The position numbers and the translations under genes were made by a program. A stretch of DNA of 64,000 nt from Microvirga sp. (GTDB lineage: Bacteria > Pseudomonadota > Alphaproteobacteria > Rhizobiales > Beijerinckiaceae): NCBI RefSeq assembly GCF_014699075.1, contig NZ_JACXAB010000003.1:248001-312000 (forward strand), written 5' to 3'. Every line of letters begins with the position of its first letter. The stretch's first letter is position 1. The notes beneath the pieces are model-generated. The model saw only the letters and a program-made list of their open reading frames with translations, did not search any database and had not been told where the DNA came from. Shown here piece by piece: positions 45,961-56,714 of the stretch.

Positions 45961-46097
45961 TGTCATTCCGGGGCGCCGCAGGCGAGCCCGGAATCCATAT
46001 CCGCTGACGGTGTGAAGGTAGGCGTAACGTCGCTCGCACTTTCTTGGGACGTCGTGGTTATGGATTCCGGGCTCCGCTGCGCGGCCCCGGAATGACA
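45961..46097. repeat. REP-like double palindrome (family B)
   Basis: TGTCATTCCGGGGC at 45961 and its complement ending at 46097 border a 137-nt stretch with inner ATTCCGGGCTCC/GAGCCCGGAAT pairs: a long inverted repeat of two REP-like units, between the M24 peptidase and azlD. Confidence 0.8.
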
Positions 46098-46109
46098 TGG
46101 AGACGTTCA

Positions 46110-46409
46110 TCAAATCAGGTTCCGCAGCACCACGACGGCGATCACGCCGACCGCCACCGTGCCGAGGAGCGGGAGTCGGAACGCCGCCACCGCCGTGATG
46201 GCGGCCGCGATGGCTTCAGCCCATCCGGTGGTGAGCGCGGTGGGCGCAATCACAGCGACCAGCACTGCCGGCGGAATGGCATCGAAGGCGGCTTTGGCGC
46301 GGCCGGTGAGCACGAGGCGGTCGGCCACGAACAGGCCTGCGATGCGCGTGAGATAGGTCACCGCCGCCATGGCCAGGATGGCGATCAGGGTTGTCGTGTC
46401 GAGGCTCAT
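46110..46409 (-). CDS. azlD: AzlD-family branched-chain amino acid exporter subunit
   Basis: 99 aa with three hydrophobic helices: TLIAILAMAAVTYLTRIAG, AFDAIPPAVLVAVIAPTAL and AFRLPLLGTVAVGVIAVVVLRNL. This is the small partner of AzlC. Its ATG overlaps the azlC stop by 4 nt (ATGA), so they are coupled. Confidence 0.88.
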   Translation of the reverse strand: MSLDTTTLIAILAMAAVTYLTRIAGLFVADRLVLTGRAKAAFDAIPPAVLVAVIAPTALTTGWAEAIAAAITAVAAFRLPLLGTVAVGVIAVVVLRNLI

Positions 46410-47116
46410 GAGCGAGTCTCCTGAGGAGCTGCGAGGTAAGCTGCCGCAATGCCTGCGAGAGCGCCGGATGCGACGTGCCACGGCGCGCCGATGAAGTAGT
46501 GGACGAGGGCTGCAACAATCGCACTGGCGGCAACGGTGACAAGCGTCACGCGGCTCCTTCCGAAGCCGGCCACGAGGCCGATGAACAAGGCCGTAAAGGC
46601 GAAGTCCGCGCCGATGCGCTCAGGGTCTCCGAGGAAGGAGCCGAGGATCGCCCCGATGGTCGACGACAGCGTCCAGTTCGCCCACAGCACCACGGCCATG
46701 GCGAACCAATAGGCTCCCGTCACAGGCCGCTCCAGGGCGCGGCGCTCGGAGAGCGCCCAGGCCTCGTCGGTGAGGAAGAAATAGGCCAGCAGGGTCTGGA
46801 CCCGCGACATGCGGACCTTCGGCGTCAGCGAGGCTCCCATCAGCACATGGCGCGCATTGATCAGCAGAGTGGCGAAGGCCAGCGTCAGGACGGGCGCGGG
46901 ACTGATCCAGGTCTCGATGGCGGCAAACTGCGCGCCGCCCGCGAAGACGAGCGAGGACATCAACAAGACCTCGAGGGTCGACATGCCCTTGGCGGCAGCA
47001 ATCGCGCCGAACAGGAGGCCGATGGGCAGAGCCGCCACGGCCACCGGGGCGATGTCGCGCAGGCCCGCCTGGATGTCCCGGCGGGGTGTGGAGACGAAGG
47101 GGTTTGCTTGGTCCAT
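46406..47116 (-). CDS. azlC: AzlC-family branched-chain amino acid exporter subunit
   Basis: 236 aa, several hydrophobic helices with the AzlC marks PVAVAALPIGLLFGAIAAAKG, FAGGAQFAAIETWI, LLINARHVLMGASL and LAYFFLTDEAWALS. Exports branched-chain amino acids or analogues with AzlD. The frame is open to 47155; ATG 47116 begins the natural N-terminus. The AraC gene lies just upstream on the same strand and may control this pair. Confidence 0.88.
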   Translation of the reverse strand: MDQANPFVSTPRRDIQAGLRDIAPVAVAALPIGLLFGAIAAAKGMSTLEVLLMSSLVFAGGAQFAAIETWISPAPVLTLAFATLLINARHVLMGASLTPKVRMSRVQTLLAYFFLTDEAWALSERRALERPVTGAYWFAMAVVLWANWTLSSTIGAILGSFLGDPERIGADFAFTALFIGLVAGFGRSRVTLVTVAASAIVAALVHYFIGAPWHVASGALAGIAAAYLAAPQETRS

Positions 47117-47182
47117 GACGGTCCTCATCGTCCCGGCCTTATGCAGGACGAACATCTCGGCGTCTTGGATGAAAGTGCTGTG

Positions 47183-48049
47183 TCAGGCAGCTCTATAAGC
47201 CCCCGGCGTCACGCCCATGCGGGCCTTGAACACCCGGTTGAGGTGGCTCTGGTCAAAGAAGCCGCAGGCCACCGCCACATCGCCCGGAGCCTCACCCTGC
47301 CCCAGCAGCCGGGTCGCGGCCCGGAAGCGCCGGTCGAGGAGATAAGCATGGGGCGTCAACCCGGTCTCCTTGGCGAAGGCGCGGATGAAATGGCTGCGGG
47401 ACAGCCCCGCCAGGTTGGCGAGGCCCGCGAGATCCGCCTCCTCGCCAATATGGGCATCGAGATAATCGCGCACCCGCAGGATGCTCGTCGATCCGTAGCG
47501 GACGCTCGGCAGGGCATCGAGATCGGCCCAGCGGGCAATCAGACGACTTAAGAAGTCGATGAGCCGGGTGTCCTGCTCCATCTCGGAGGCCCAGCTGTCC
47601 TCCTGGCAGAGGCAGGCATGGAGCCGGACCTGAGCCTGGAACAGCTCGGGATCGTCGATGACGGAATGCCGGAACCAAGGCGGACGCGAGAGCGGGCGTC
47701 CGGCCACGTCCTCGGCGATCTCCTGCATCAGCTCCGGCGAGGGATAGAAGGTGCGGTACTCGAAGCCGCCGCCATAGGGCTCGCCGTCATGGATCTCGTC
47801 GGGGCAGACAACCGCCACGCAGCCTGCCGGAACATAGCGCTGCTCGCCGCGATGGAAGAACGTCTCGCAGCCGGCCAGCACCGCCGCGATGGCATAGGTG
47901 TCGTGGCTGTGGCGGGCGTAGGAATGACGGCGGAAGGTCGCGCGCAGGCAATCGAGGCCGCGATAGCGCGGCACCCGCCAGAAATGCGTCACGTCGCCCG
48001 CTCCAACCTGGGCAGGATCGAGCGAGACCTCCGGGGTGATCACCGTCAT
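47183..48049 (-). CDS. AraC-family transcriptional regulator
   Basis: 288 aa. N-terminal AraC-type cupin sensing domain (RHSYARHSHDTYAIAAVLAG, GEQRYVPAGCVAVVCPDEIHDGEP) and C-terminal pair of HTH motifs (LAGLANLAGLSRSHFIRAFAKETGLTPHAYLLDRRFRAA and DVAVACGFFDQSHLNRVFKARMGVTPGAYR). ATG 48049 is chosen; 48067 also open. With azlCD downstream on the same strand it looks like the local regulator of amino-acid export. Confidence 0.9.
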   Translation of the reverse strand: MTVITPEVSLDPAQVGAGDVTHFWRVPRYRGLDCLRATFRRHSYARHSHDTYAIAAVLAGCETFFHRGEQRYVPAGCVAVVCPDEIHDGEPYGGGFEYRTFYPSPELMQEIAEDVAGRPLSRPPWFRHSVIDDPELFQAQVRLHACLCQEDSWASEMEQDTRLIDFLSRLIARWADLDALPSVRYGSTSILRVRDYLDAHIGEEADLAGLANLAGLSRSHFIRAFAKETGLTPHAYLLDRRFRAATRLLGQGEAPGDVAVACGFFDQSHLNRVFKARMGVTPGAYRAA

Positions 48050-48095
48050 GGGCGCACCATGCCACATGAGGGCCCATGTGTCTTGGACAGGAGTC

Positions 48096-50297
<2,202 letters not shown>

Positions 50298-50338
50298 TCA
50301 GTCTCCAGAGGGGAAGCCCCAATCACGGCTTCCTTCCA

Positions 50339-50435
50339 CTGTCATCCCGGACGAAGCGCAGCGAAGATCCGGGATCGGGTGCCATTCTGGCCCAACGATT
50401 CCGGGTTCTGCTGCGCAGCCCCGGAACGACGTTGT
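50339..50435. repeat. REP-like elements upstream of ligA
   Basis: CTGTCATCCCGGA with TCCGGGAT, then ATTCCGGGTT with CCCCGGAACGAC: two imperfect family B palindromes. Confidence 0.7.
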
Positions 50436-50439
50436 TTGA

Positions 50440-50702
50440 GCCAGCACCTTGGGGCCCGCAGCGGGTGCTGCGAGCCTGAAGGTTGATCGAGGGTGGCGCG
50501 AATGGCAGCCCGGTTCGGTGATGTGTGGTGATTGGGAAGAGCCGGGGTGCCTCTTCGCGCACGGTTTGTTTCAGCGGACCTGGTCAGAGCCAAGATCGGC
50601 CACCCGCGATCACAGGGGTGCAGCCCTGCGGCGGGACCGTGCCTGCTCCCACACTGCGACGCCTCGCGAGCGCGGCCCTCGATAGGAACAGATCTACCCA
50701 AC
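50440..50702 (-). other. Unexplained 260-nt stretch downstream of an SOS-type promoter
   Basis: No convincing gene. Read on the minus strand it contains a 22-codon frame (GTG 50652 to TGA 50584, GAGG 9 nt upstream) and hairpin-forming segments such as CAGCACC/GGTGCTG near 50457-50482. It is unlike the REP arrays on both sides. It may be a leader of ligA, a small RNA, or the remains of an SOS gene. Confidence 0.4.
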
Positions 50703-50746
50703 CTTATAGCCGAGCTTGCAGCATCTGTCAAGAACAAAATAAGAAC
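50703..50746 (-). promoter_or_regulatory. LexA-type box joined to a near-consensus sigma-70 promoter
   Basis: On the minus strand GTTC-N7-GTTC (50746-50732, seen as GAAC-N7-GAAC on the plus strand) is the alphaproteobacterial LexA box. It touches the -35 TTGACA (50731-50726); a 17-nt spacer leads to the -10 TATAAG (50708-50703). Transcription would start near 50696 toward ligA. Confidence 0.75.
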
Positions 50747-50756
50747 ATACGCGCCT

Positions 50757-51057
50757 ACATGCCCTCTCCCTGCAGCGGGAGAGGGTGGCCTGCGCAGCAG
50801 GTCGGGAGAGGGCCGTGCCCGACCGGACTTCCCCTCTCCCGGCTCGCTCCGCTCGCCACCCTCCCCGCAAAGGGGGAGGTTTACCCGCGCCTCATCCTGC
50901 ACCCGATCCCGGATCGGCTGCGCCGTCCGGGATGACATCGTGGGGAACAGGGCGGATGTCATTCCCGGCCGGAGCGAAAGCGGAGGGGAAGGGAATCCAT
51001 AGCGCCGCGCTTGATCGTGGATCCCCTTCCCGGCCTGCGGCCGCCGGGGATGACACC
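50757..51057. repeat. Cluster of REP-like palindromes
   Basis: Several units: CCCTCTCCC/GGGAGAGGG blocks (about 50760-50880, as in the DUF559 repeats), then GATCCCGGATCGG/GTCCGGGATGACA and GTCATTCCCGGCC with GGCCGCCGGGGATGACA up to 51057. No gene is seen inside. Confidence 0.75.
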
Positions 51058-51077
51058 CAGGTTCTCACCGCTCGTCT

Positions 51078-51191
51078 TCACAGCTGGTCAGCAATGCCTC
51101 GCATCTCCTCTTCACCGCGCTTCACGCCGATGCTCCCATCAGCGGAGGTGCCGTTGCGGAAGTTGACCACCCAGGAAACATCCATCCTCAT
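51078..51191 (-). CDS. Possible small protein, 37 aa
   Basis: MRMDVSWVVNFRNGTSADGSIGVKRGEEEMRGIADQL. The composition is protein-like and distinct from the repeats, but no ribosome site or family supports it. It could be the end of a decayed gene. Confidence 0.25.
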   Translation of the reverse strand: MRMDVSWVVNFRNGTSADGSIGVKRGEEEMRGIADQL

Positions 51192-51216
51192 AAGCCGATG
51201 CTCAAGGTGAGTCGGG

Positions 51217-52263
51217 ATGCCTGTGATGAATGTACTCGTGGTCGGCGGAACGGGGTTTCTGGGTGGGGCGGTGGCGGATGCTGCGCTCAAGGCCGGCCAC
51301 AGGGTCGCGATCTTCACCCGCGGCCAGACCATCAACCCGGCGCTAGACGCCGGCTTCGAGACGATTGTGGGCGACCGGCACCAGGACCTCTCGGCCCTCA
51401 GGGGACGCAGCTTCGACCTTGTCGTCGACACCTGCGCCTTCGCGCCCGACGCCGTGGCGAGCCTGCTCGACGCCCTGTCTCCCGCCATCGGCCGATACGC
51501 GCTGGTAACGAGCGCTTCCGTCTATGCGGGCTTCGCCGAGCCCGGCCTGACGGAACAGGCGCCCACGAGCCGCGCAACACCTGAGCAACTGGGCCTCGCG
51601 CGATCGCTCCCGCTGGAGCGCCGCTCCAGCGCCGCATCCTACGGAACGGCCTACGGCCCGCTGAAACGCGAGTGCGAGCTGGTGGCGATCGAGCGTCTCG
51701 GCGACCGGGCGCTCATCCTTCGTTCCGGGCTCCTGGTCGGTGCAGGCGATTATACCGACCGGCTGACCTACTGGGTGCGCCGTGTGGATGGGGGCGGCTC
51801 CATCCCGGCACCCGGGGATCCGCAGCGGCTCGTTCAGCTCATCGATGTGCGCGATGCCGCGCGCTTCATCGTCGAAGGTGCCGGGAGAGGATTGGGCGGG
51901 GTCTTCAACCTCACCGGCCGTCCCCTTCCCATGAGCGCCCTCCTCGATTCGTGCCGCCAGGTTGCGGGATCGGACGCGCGGTTCGTCTGGTGTTCGGACG
52001 AGGCGGTTCTGGCCGCGGGCCTCGAGCCCTGGAGCGAGGTCCCCCTCTGGCTGCCGCATGCGGATGAGGCGTTCCGTCATTTTCTGGAGATCGATACGGA
52101 ACAGGCATTCGCCCATGGGCTTCACACCCGGCCCTTGGATGAAACGCTCGAGACCATTCTCGCCTGGGACCGGACCCGCCGTGCAACGCCCTTGAAGGCC
52201 GGGATGCCTCCGGAGAAGGAGGCTGCGTTGTTGGCGGCGGTCGAGGCCGACGCGGCCGTGTAA
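51217..52263 (+). CDS. NAD-dependent epimerase/dehydratase-family protein
   Basis: 348 aa extended SDR: Rossmann VLVVGGTGFLGGAVADAALKAGH at the N-terminus, then YALVTSASVYAGF and YGPLKRECE (the tyrosine/lysine pair appears as Y-G-P-L-K). Resembles the nucleoside-diphosphate-sugar epimerase-like proteins of unknown substrate. AAGGTGAG lies 6 nt upstream of the ATG. Located between ligA and recN clusters with repeats on its left. Confidence 0.86.
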   Translation: MPVMNVLVVGGTGFLGGAVADAALKAGHRVAIFTRGQTINPALDAGFETIVGDRHQDLSALRGRSFDLVVDTCAFAPDAVASLLDALSPAIGRYALVTSASVYAGFAEPGLTEQAPTSRATPEQLGLARSLPLERRSSAASYGTAYGPLKRECELVAIERLGDRALILRSGLLVGAGDYTDRLTYWVRRVDGGGSIPAPGDPQRLVQLIDVRDAARFIVEGAGRGLGGVFNLTGRPLPMSALLDSCRQVAGSDARFVWCSDEAVLAAGLEPWSEVPLWLPHADEAFRHFLEIDTEQAFAHGLHTRPLDETLETILAWDRTRRATPLKAGMPPEKEAALLAAVEADAAV

Positions 52264-52289
52264 TCGGCAGAAAAGGCGATCCTGCTCGG

Positions 52290-53747
52290 TTATCGATCCG
52301 GCATGATCGGGCGCGTATTCCGCAGCACCTGGGTCAGCGCATCCGTCATCTGCCCGAGCAGCACGCGGTCCACGTTCCCCGCATTGTCGCAGGCCTTGTG
52401 ATAGCAGGGGTCGTAGGGCTGCCCGGCCTGGCCGCCAAAGCGCGCGGCATGCTCGTCGCTCTTCGCATTGCCGGCGCCGGTGAAGAGGCCCAGCGTCGGG
52501 ATGTTCTTGCCCGAAAAGGCCGCATCGTCCGAGCCGAAGCCGCGCTGGTTGCGGGAGCGCTCCTCCACCGGCAGATTTTTGGATTCGAAGTGATCGGTGA
52601 AGGCCTGGATGATGCCGGCGGTCTCAGGCGTGCGCTCCGTCTGCGAGAGCTGGATAAACCGCCCAGGATTGACCGAGCCGACCATGTCGAGATTGATGTA
52701 GAACCGGATCCGGCGCCGCTCCTCCTCTGAGAGCGCATCCAAGTGATGGCGCGAGCCGACAAGGCCGCGCTCCTCCGCACCCCAGAAGGCGAAGCGGATC
52801 GGCGTGCCGGTCGCGGGCTCCCTTGCAAGGCGCAGGGCCGTCTCCAGAACGGCCGCCGAGCCGCTGGCATTGTCGTTCATGCCGGGCCCCTCCGACACAC
52901 TGTCGAGATGGGCTCCGACCACCATGAAAGGGACGTTGGTCTCACCACGATCCGCAAGCACATTCCGGGTGGAGCGGGTGCCGGTCTCAACATCGACCTT
53001 CAGGCGCACCCGATTGCGGGATGAGTCTTGGGCCACCTCGGCAAGCTTCCGCCCGGCCTCGGTGGTCACGCCCAGCACGGGAATCGCGGCTTGCGTGGCG
53101 AGGCGTCCGCCGAAGGTGCCGGTCTGGTCCCCGGTGCCCTGGTTCATGATGATGAGGCCTGCGGCTCCCGCCGACTGGGCCAGCTCCGCCTTGGTTTGGA
53201 ACGGACAGGTGCCCCGCCGCACGAGGGCGATATGGCCTGGGGTGAAGCCTGCAAAGTCCTCCCGTTCGCAGCCGCTGGTCGAGGTCTGAAGGGGCTCCTC
53301 GTTCAAGGCGAGATCGACCGCCTGGACGGGCGCCGTCACGTCGCCGGAACCGGAACTCGCCAGGGTGCGCAGCGCCTCGCGCGGCGGCGTGAACGCATCG
53401 GCCTCTCCAGGCCCGGCGACGAGGACCGGCGGTGACCGCTCGTCGAAGAACGGAAAGGTGAATTCCTCGAACCGCACATTGTAGCCGGCGGCACGCAGCT
53501 GTTCGGCGATGTATTCGGCGGAGCGGTCATAGCCGGGCGTTCCGGCCGCCCTGTTGCCGCCATTGGCCGCGGCGATGTCCTGCAACGCCTGGACATGGCG
53601 GAACGGATCGGTCTGGACACCGGCTGCGGGCAGGCCGACATCGGCATGGGACGATGCTGCGCCCGTCAGGACAATACAGGCTGCAAGCGCGGTTCGGCGG
53701 ATGTTCGACTGCAATCGGGGCACGCGAGGCTCGTTTCCATGGGGCAC
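52290..53747 (-). CDS. M28-family zinc aminopeptidase (secreted)
   Basis: 485 aa. N-terminal signal-like RRTALAACIVLTGAASSHA, a PA domain (RRGTCPFQTKAELAQSAGAAGLIIMN), and the M28 catalytic set: VVGAHLDSV (His/Asp), GMNDNASGSAA (Asp), WGAEERGL (Glu-Glu), NLDMVGS (Asp) and the last CYHKACD (His). The only upstream ATG (53840) gives an Arg-rich extension ahead of the signal; the GTG at 53747 is chosen, but the start is uncertain. Confidence 0.85.
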   Translation of the reverse strand: MPHGNEPRVPRLQSNIRRTALAACIVLTGAASSHADVGLPAAGVQTDPFRHVQALQDIAAANGGNRAAGTPGYDRSAEYIAEQLRAAGYNVRFEEFTFPFFDERSPPVLVAGPGEADAFTPPREALRTLASSGSGDVTAPVQAVDLALNEEPLQTSTSGCEREDFAGFTPGHIALVRRGTCPFQTKAELAQSAGAAGLIIMNQGTGDQTGTFGGRLATQAAIPVLGVTTEAGRKLAEVAQDSSRNRVRLKVDVETGTRSTRNVLADRGETNVPFMVVGAHLDSVSEGPGMNDNASGSAAVLETALRLAREPATGTPIRFAFWGAEERGLVGSRHHLDALSEEERRRIRFYINLDMVGSVNPGRFIQLSQTERTPETAGIIQAFTDHFESKNLPVEERSRNQRGFGSDDAAFSGKNIPTLGLFTGAGNAKSDEHAARFGGQAGQPYDPCYHKACDNAGNVDRVLLGQMTDALTQVLRNTRPIMPDR

Positions 53748-53849
53748 CTCTTGGTGCGTCCAAGGACATCGGGTTTGCGCGCCCCGCAACAAGTGCGGCA
53801 GCCTGGCCCTCACACAGACGTGAGACTTGGGATGCTCCATTCATAGCTT

Positions 53850-53935
53850 GCGCATCGTGCGGACCCAGCGGGCCGCGCCAGCGAAAAGTGGATCCGGTTT
53901 TCGCTGGCGCGGCCCGCTGGGTCCGCACGATGCGC
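53850..53935. repeat. Perfect 38-bp inverted repeat, family C
   Basis: Arms 53850-53887 and 53898-53935 are exact complements over 38 bp with a 10-nt loop GTGGATCCGG; each arm starts GCGCATCGTGCGGACCC. The last base is the first of the recN stop triplet (53935-53937). A degenerate copy is at 43950. Confidence 0.92.
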
Positions 53936-55611
53936 TAATGCGCCGCCGCTTCGAGCAGGCGCGCGGCGGCCGCGCGGGCTTCCTCGGTGATGGTCGCGCC
54001 GGCGAGCATGCGGGCGATCTCCTCCCGGCGCGGCGTGGCCTCCAGCGGGATCACGCGGGTGGCGACCCGGTCCTTTTCACCGCGCACGCCCTCCTTGGCG
54101 ATGAGGAAGTGGCTCTCGGCCTTGGCGGCCACCTGCGGCGCGTGGGTGACGGCCATCACCTGGACCTTGCGGGCGAGGCGTCCGAGGCGCTGGCCGATGG
54201 CGTCCGCCACGGCACCGCCGACGCCGGTGTCGATCTCGTCGAAGACCAGGGTCGGGGCCGAGCCCTTGTCCGCCAGCACCACCTTCAGGGCCAGCATGAA
54301 GCGCGAGAGCTCGCCGCCCGAGGCCACTTTCATGAGCGGGCCGGCGCGGGTGCCGGGATTGGTCTGGGCCCAGAACTCCACGCGCTCGAAGCCGCCCGCG
54401 TCGCGGCTCGCCTCGTCGGTGGTGATTTCCGTGATGAAGCGCGCGCGCTCCAGCTTGAGCGGCGGCAGTTCAGCCTGGACGGCGGCATCGAGGGCCTGGG
54501 CGGCCTTCCTGCGACCGGCTGAAAGCGCCTTCGCGGCCTTCACATAAGCGTCGTCGGCTTCTTTTTGGGCCTTCTCCAGGCCGGCGAGCTTTTCCTCGCC
54601 GGCATCGATGGCCACCACATCCTCCTCGAAGCGCTGGCGCAAGGCGGCCAACTCGTCGGCGGGCACGTCGTATTTCCGGGCGGCGGCACGAAGCGCAAAC
54701 AGGCGCTCCTCCGTCTGCTCCAGCTCGCGGGGGTCGTATTCGGTGGCGCGGATCGCGTCTTCGAGGGCGGCGCGCGCCTCGTCGATGGCAACCAGCGCCG
54801 CATCGAGAGCCTTGACGCTCGGGTCCACGAGGGCGGGCGCCTGGGCGCCGCGGCGCTCCAGCTTGCGCACGGCAGCCGAGAGTTCGTTGACCGGCGATGC
54901 GTTGCCGGCCACGACCTCGTAGGCCTCGTTGAGATCCGTCGACACCTTCTCGGACTGCATCATGACCACGCGGCGCTCGGCGAGGCTCTCCTCCTCGCCT
55001 GCCAGCGGGTTGAGCTTCGTCAGCTCCTCGACCGCATGGCGCAGGAAATCGGCCTCCTTGCGGGCTTTCTGGATGCGGTTGCGGTGGTCCTGCAGGGCCG
55101 TTCGCGCGTCGCGCACCCGGCGGGCCGCCTCGGCCACGGCCTGGTTTTCCCCTGCGAGACCGCCGAAGGCGTCGAGGATCGCGCGGTGAGAGACGGGATC
55201 GACAAGGGCGCGGTCGTCGTGCTGGCCATGGATCTCGACCAGGGTCGCGCCGATGGCCTTGAGCACCTGGACGCTGACCGGCTGGTCGTTGACGAAGGCG
55301 CGGGTGCGCCCGTCGGCCACCTGCACGCGGCGTAGGATCAGGTCGCCGTCGATGTCGATGTCCGCATCCGACGCGATGCGGCGGGCCGGGTGATCCATGG
55401 GGCAGTCAAAGACGGCCGTCACCTGGCCCTGGTTCTCGCCATGGCGCACGAGGCTGCCGTCGCCGCGGCCGCCGAGAGCCAGGGCGAAAGCATCGAGCAG
55501 GATCGACTTGCCCGCGCCGGTCTCACCCGTGAGGACGCTCAAGCCCTCATGGAAGTGAAGCTCAAGCCTGTCGATGAGGACGATATCGCGAATCGCCAGC
55601 TGGATGAGCAT
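53935..55611 (-). CDS. recN: DNA repair protein RecN
   Basis: 558 aa SMC-like ATPase for double-strand break repair. Walker A GETGAGKSILLDAFAL (29-44), long Ala/Glu/Arg-rich coiled-coil arms in the middle, and Walker B/signature APTLVFDEIDTGVGG with H-loop VTHAPQVAAKAESHF. Starts 12 bp after bamD and ends on a perfect palindrome. It is an SOS gene in many bacteria, but no LexA box fits in the 12-bp gap. Confidence 0.95.
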   Translation of the reverse strand: MLIQLAIRDIVLIDRLELHFHEGLSVLTGETGAGKSILLDAFALALGGRGDGSLVRHGENQGQVTAVFDCPMDHPARRIASDADIDIDGDLILRRVQVADGRTRAFVNDQPVSVQVLKAIGATLVEIHGQHDDRALVDPVSHRAILDAFGGLAGENQAVAEAARRVRDARTALQDHRNRIQKARKEADFLRHAVEELTKLNPLAGEEESLAERRVVMMQSEKVSTDLNEAYEVVAGNASPVNELSAAVRKLERRGAQAPALVDPSVKALDAALVAIDEARAALEDAIRATEYDPRELEQTEERLFALRAAARKYDVPADELAALRQRFEEDVVAIDAGEEKLAGLEKAQKEADDAYVKAAKALSAGRRKAAQALDAAVQAELPPLKLERARFITEITTDEASRDAGGFERVEFWAQTNPGTRAGPLMKVASGGELSRFMLALKVVLADKGSAPTLVFDEIDTGVGGAVADAIGQRLGRLARKVQVMAVTHAPQVAAKAESHFLIAKEGVRGEKDRVATRVIPLEATPRREEIARMLAGATITEEARAAAARLLEAAAH

Positions 55612-55623
55612 GGATGGTGAGGC

Positions 55624-56520
55624 TTAGCCCGTCCGCTGACCGACCTGGGGAACGCCGCGGAAGGCCTTGCTGATCCAGGACTGGGAGTCCTCGCGAGGCT
55701 CAACGCCGCCCTTCGTCAGGAGGGCGTGGGCATCCTTGTACCAAGGAGAGTCGGGGAAGTTGTGACCGAGAACGGCGGCGGCGGTCTGCGCCTCGCCCAC
55801 GATGCCCATGGCCATGTAGGCCTCGGTGAGGCGCTGGAGAGCCTCTTCCACGTGGCGGGTCGTCTGGTAACGGGACACGACCTGGCGGAAGCGGTTGATG
55901 GCGCCCGCGTAGTTGCGCTTCTGCAGGTAGAAGCGGCCGACCTCCAGCTCCTTGCCGGCGAGCTGGTCGCTCGCGACCTGGATCTTCTTCCGGGCGTCGG
56001 ACACGTACTCGGAGTTCGGGTAGCGCTGGACCAGTTCCTGCAGGGACAGGATGGCGCGCTCGGACTTTTCCTGGTCGCGGGTGATGTCCGGGATCTGGTC
56101 GTAATAGGACGACGCCATGATGTACTGGGCGTAGGCCGCGTCCGTGGTGTTGGGATAGCTCTGGAGATAGCGGCGAGAGGCCGTGATGGCCTCATCGTAG
56201 AAGCCGCCTTCGTAATTGGCGTAAGCCTCCATGATCAGGCCTTTGCGGGCCCAGTCGGTGTAGGGATACTGCTTGTCGAGGCTGCTGAACTTGGTAACAG
56301 CGCCGTCGAAGTCGCCCTTCTGCACCCGGGCGAGACCGTCGTTGTAGATCTCTTCGGCGGGCAGGTTGGAGACGATCTCTGGCTTGTAGCTCGTGTCCTT
56401 CTCGAACGGGTTCAGCGACGAGAGCGTGTCGCATCCCGCGAGCCCCAGGCCGCAGACGCCAAGGATCAGGGCGCGGGCAGCCGCGCCTTTCATACCCGAA
56501 TAAGCCTTCGCGAACGACAT
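55624..56520 (-). CDS. bamD: Outer membrane assembly lipoprotein BamD
   Basis: 298 aa. Lipoprotein signal with LGLAGC lipobox, then TPR-type repeats: PAEEIYNDGLARVQKGDFDGAVTKFSSLDKQYPY, then YPNSEYVSDARKKI and KRNYAGAINRFRQVVSRYQTT. Essential part of the BAM complex that inserts outer-membrane beta-barrels (also called ComL). Between recN and lpxC as usual. Confidence 0.94.
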   Translation of the reverse strand: MSFAKAYSGMKGAAARALILGVCGLGLAGCDTLSSLNPFEKDTSYKPEIVSNLPAEEIYNDGLARVQKGDFDGAVTKFSSLDKQYPYTDWARKGLIMEAYANYEGGFYDEAITASRRYLQSYPNTTDAAYAQYIMASSYYDQIPDITRDQEKSERAILSLQELVQRYPNSEYVSDARKKIQVASDQLAGKELEVGRFYLQKRNYAGAINRFRQVVSRYQTTRHVEEALQRLTEAYMAMGIVGEAQTAAAVLGHNFPDSPWYKDAHALLTKGGVEPREDSQSWISKAFRGVPQVGQRTG

Positions 56521-56714
56521 GCTTCGCGGTCCTCCAAAAACCGTGCCCGATGTTTTAACGGTGCATCAAAGGTTCTTTAGCCCAAGCACGGGGCAAGAGC
56601 CAAGCCCATAGCACAGGGTTTACCCAATAGGAATTAAGAAAGCCTGCATGAAATCATGCGGCCAATGGGCGCCTTGAACCCTAAGGTACCGTAACGGTGC
56701 TTTCAGGAATGATG

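Noticed and set aside
50342..50962. 206-codon minus-strand frame through the REP cluster upstream of ligA
   Set aside because: It crosses several palindromic repeats and the LexA-type promoter; composition follows the repeats, not a protein.
50757..51057. Possible CRISPR array because of repeated GGGAGAGGG/CCCTCTCCC blocks
   Set aside because: Repeats are not evenly spaced, vary in sequence and are palindromic REP-type units; no cas genes are near.
53850..53935. Rho-independent terminator of recN
   Set aside because: No T-tract follows and 38-bp perfect arms are far longer than a normal terminator; a dispersed element is a better description, though it could still stop transcription.
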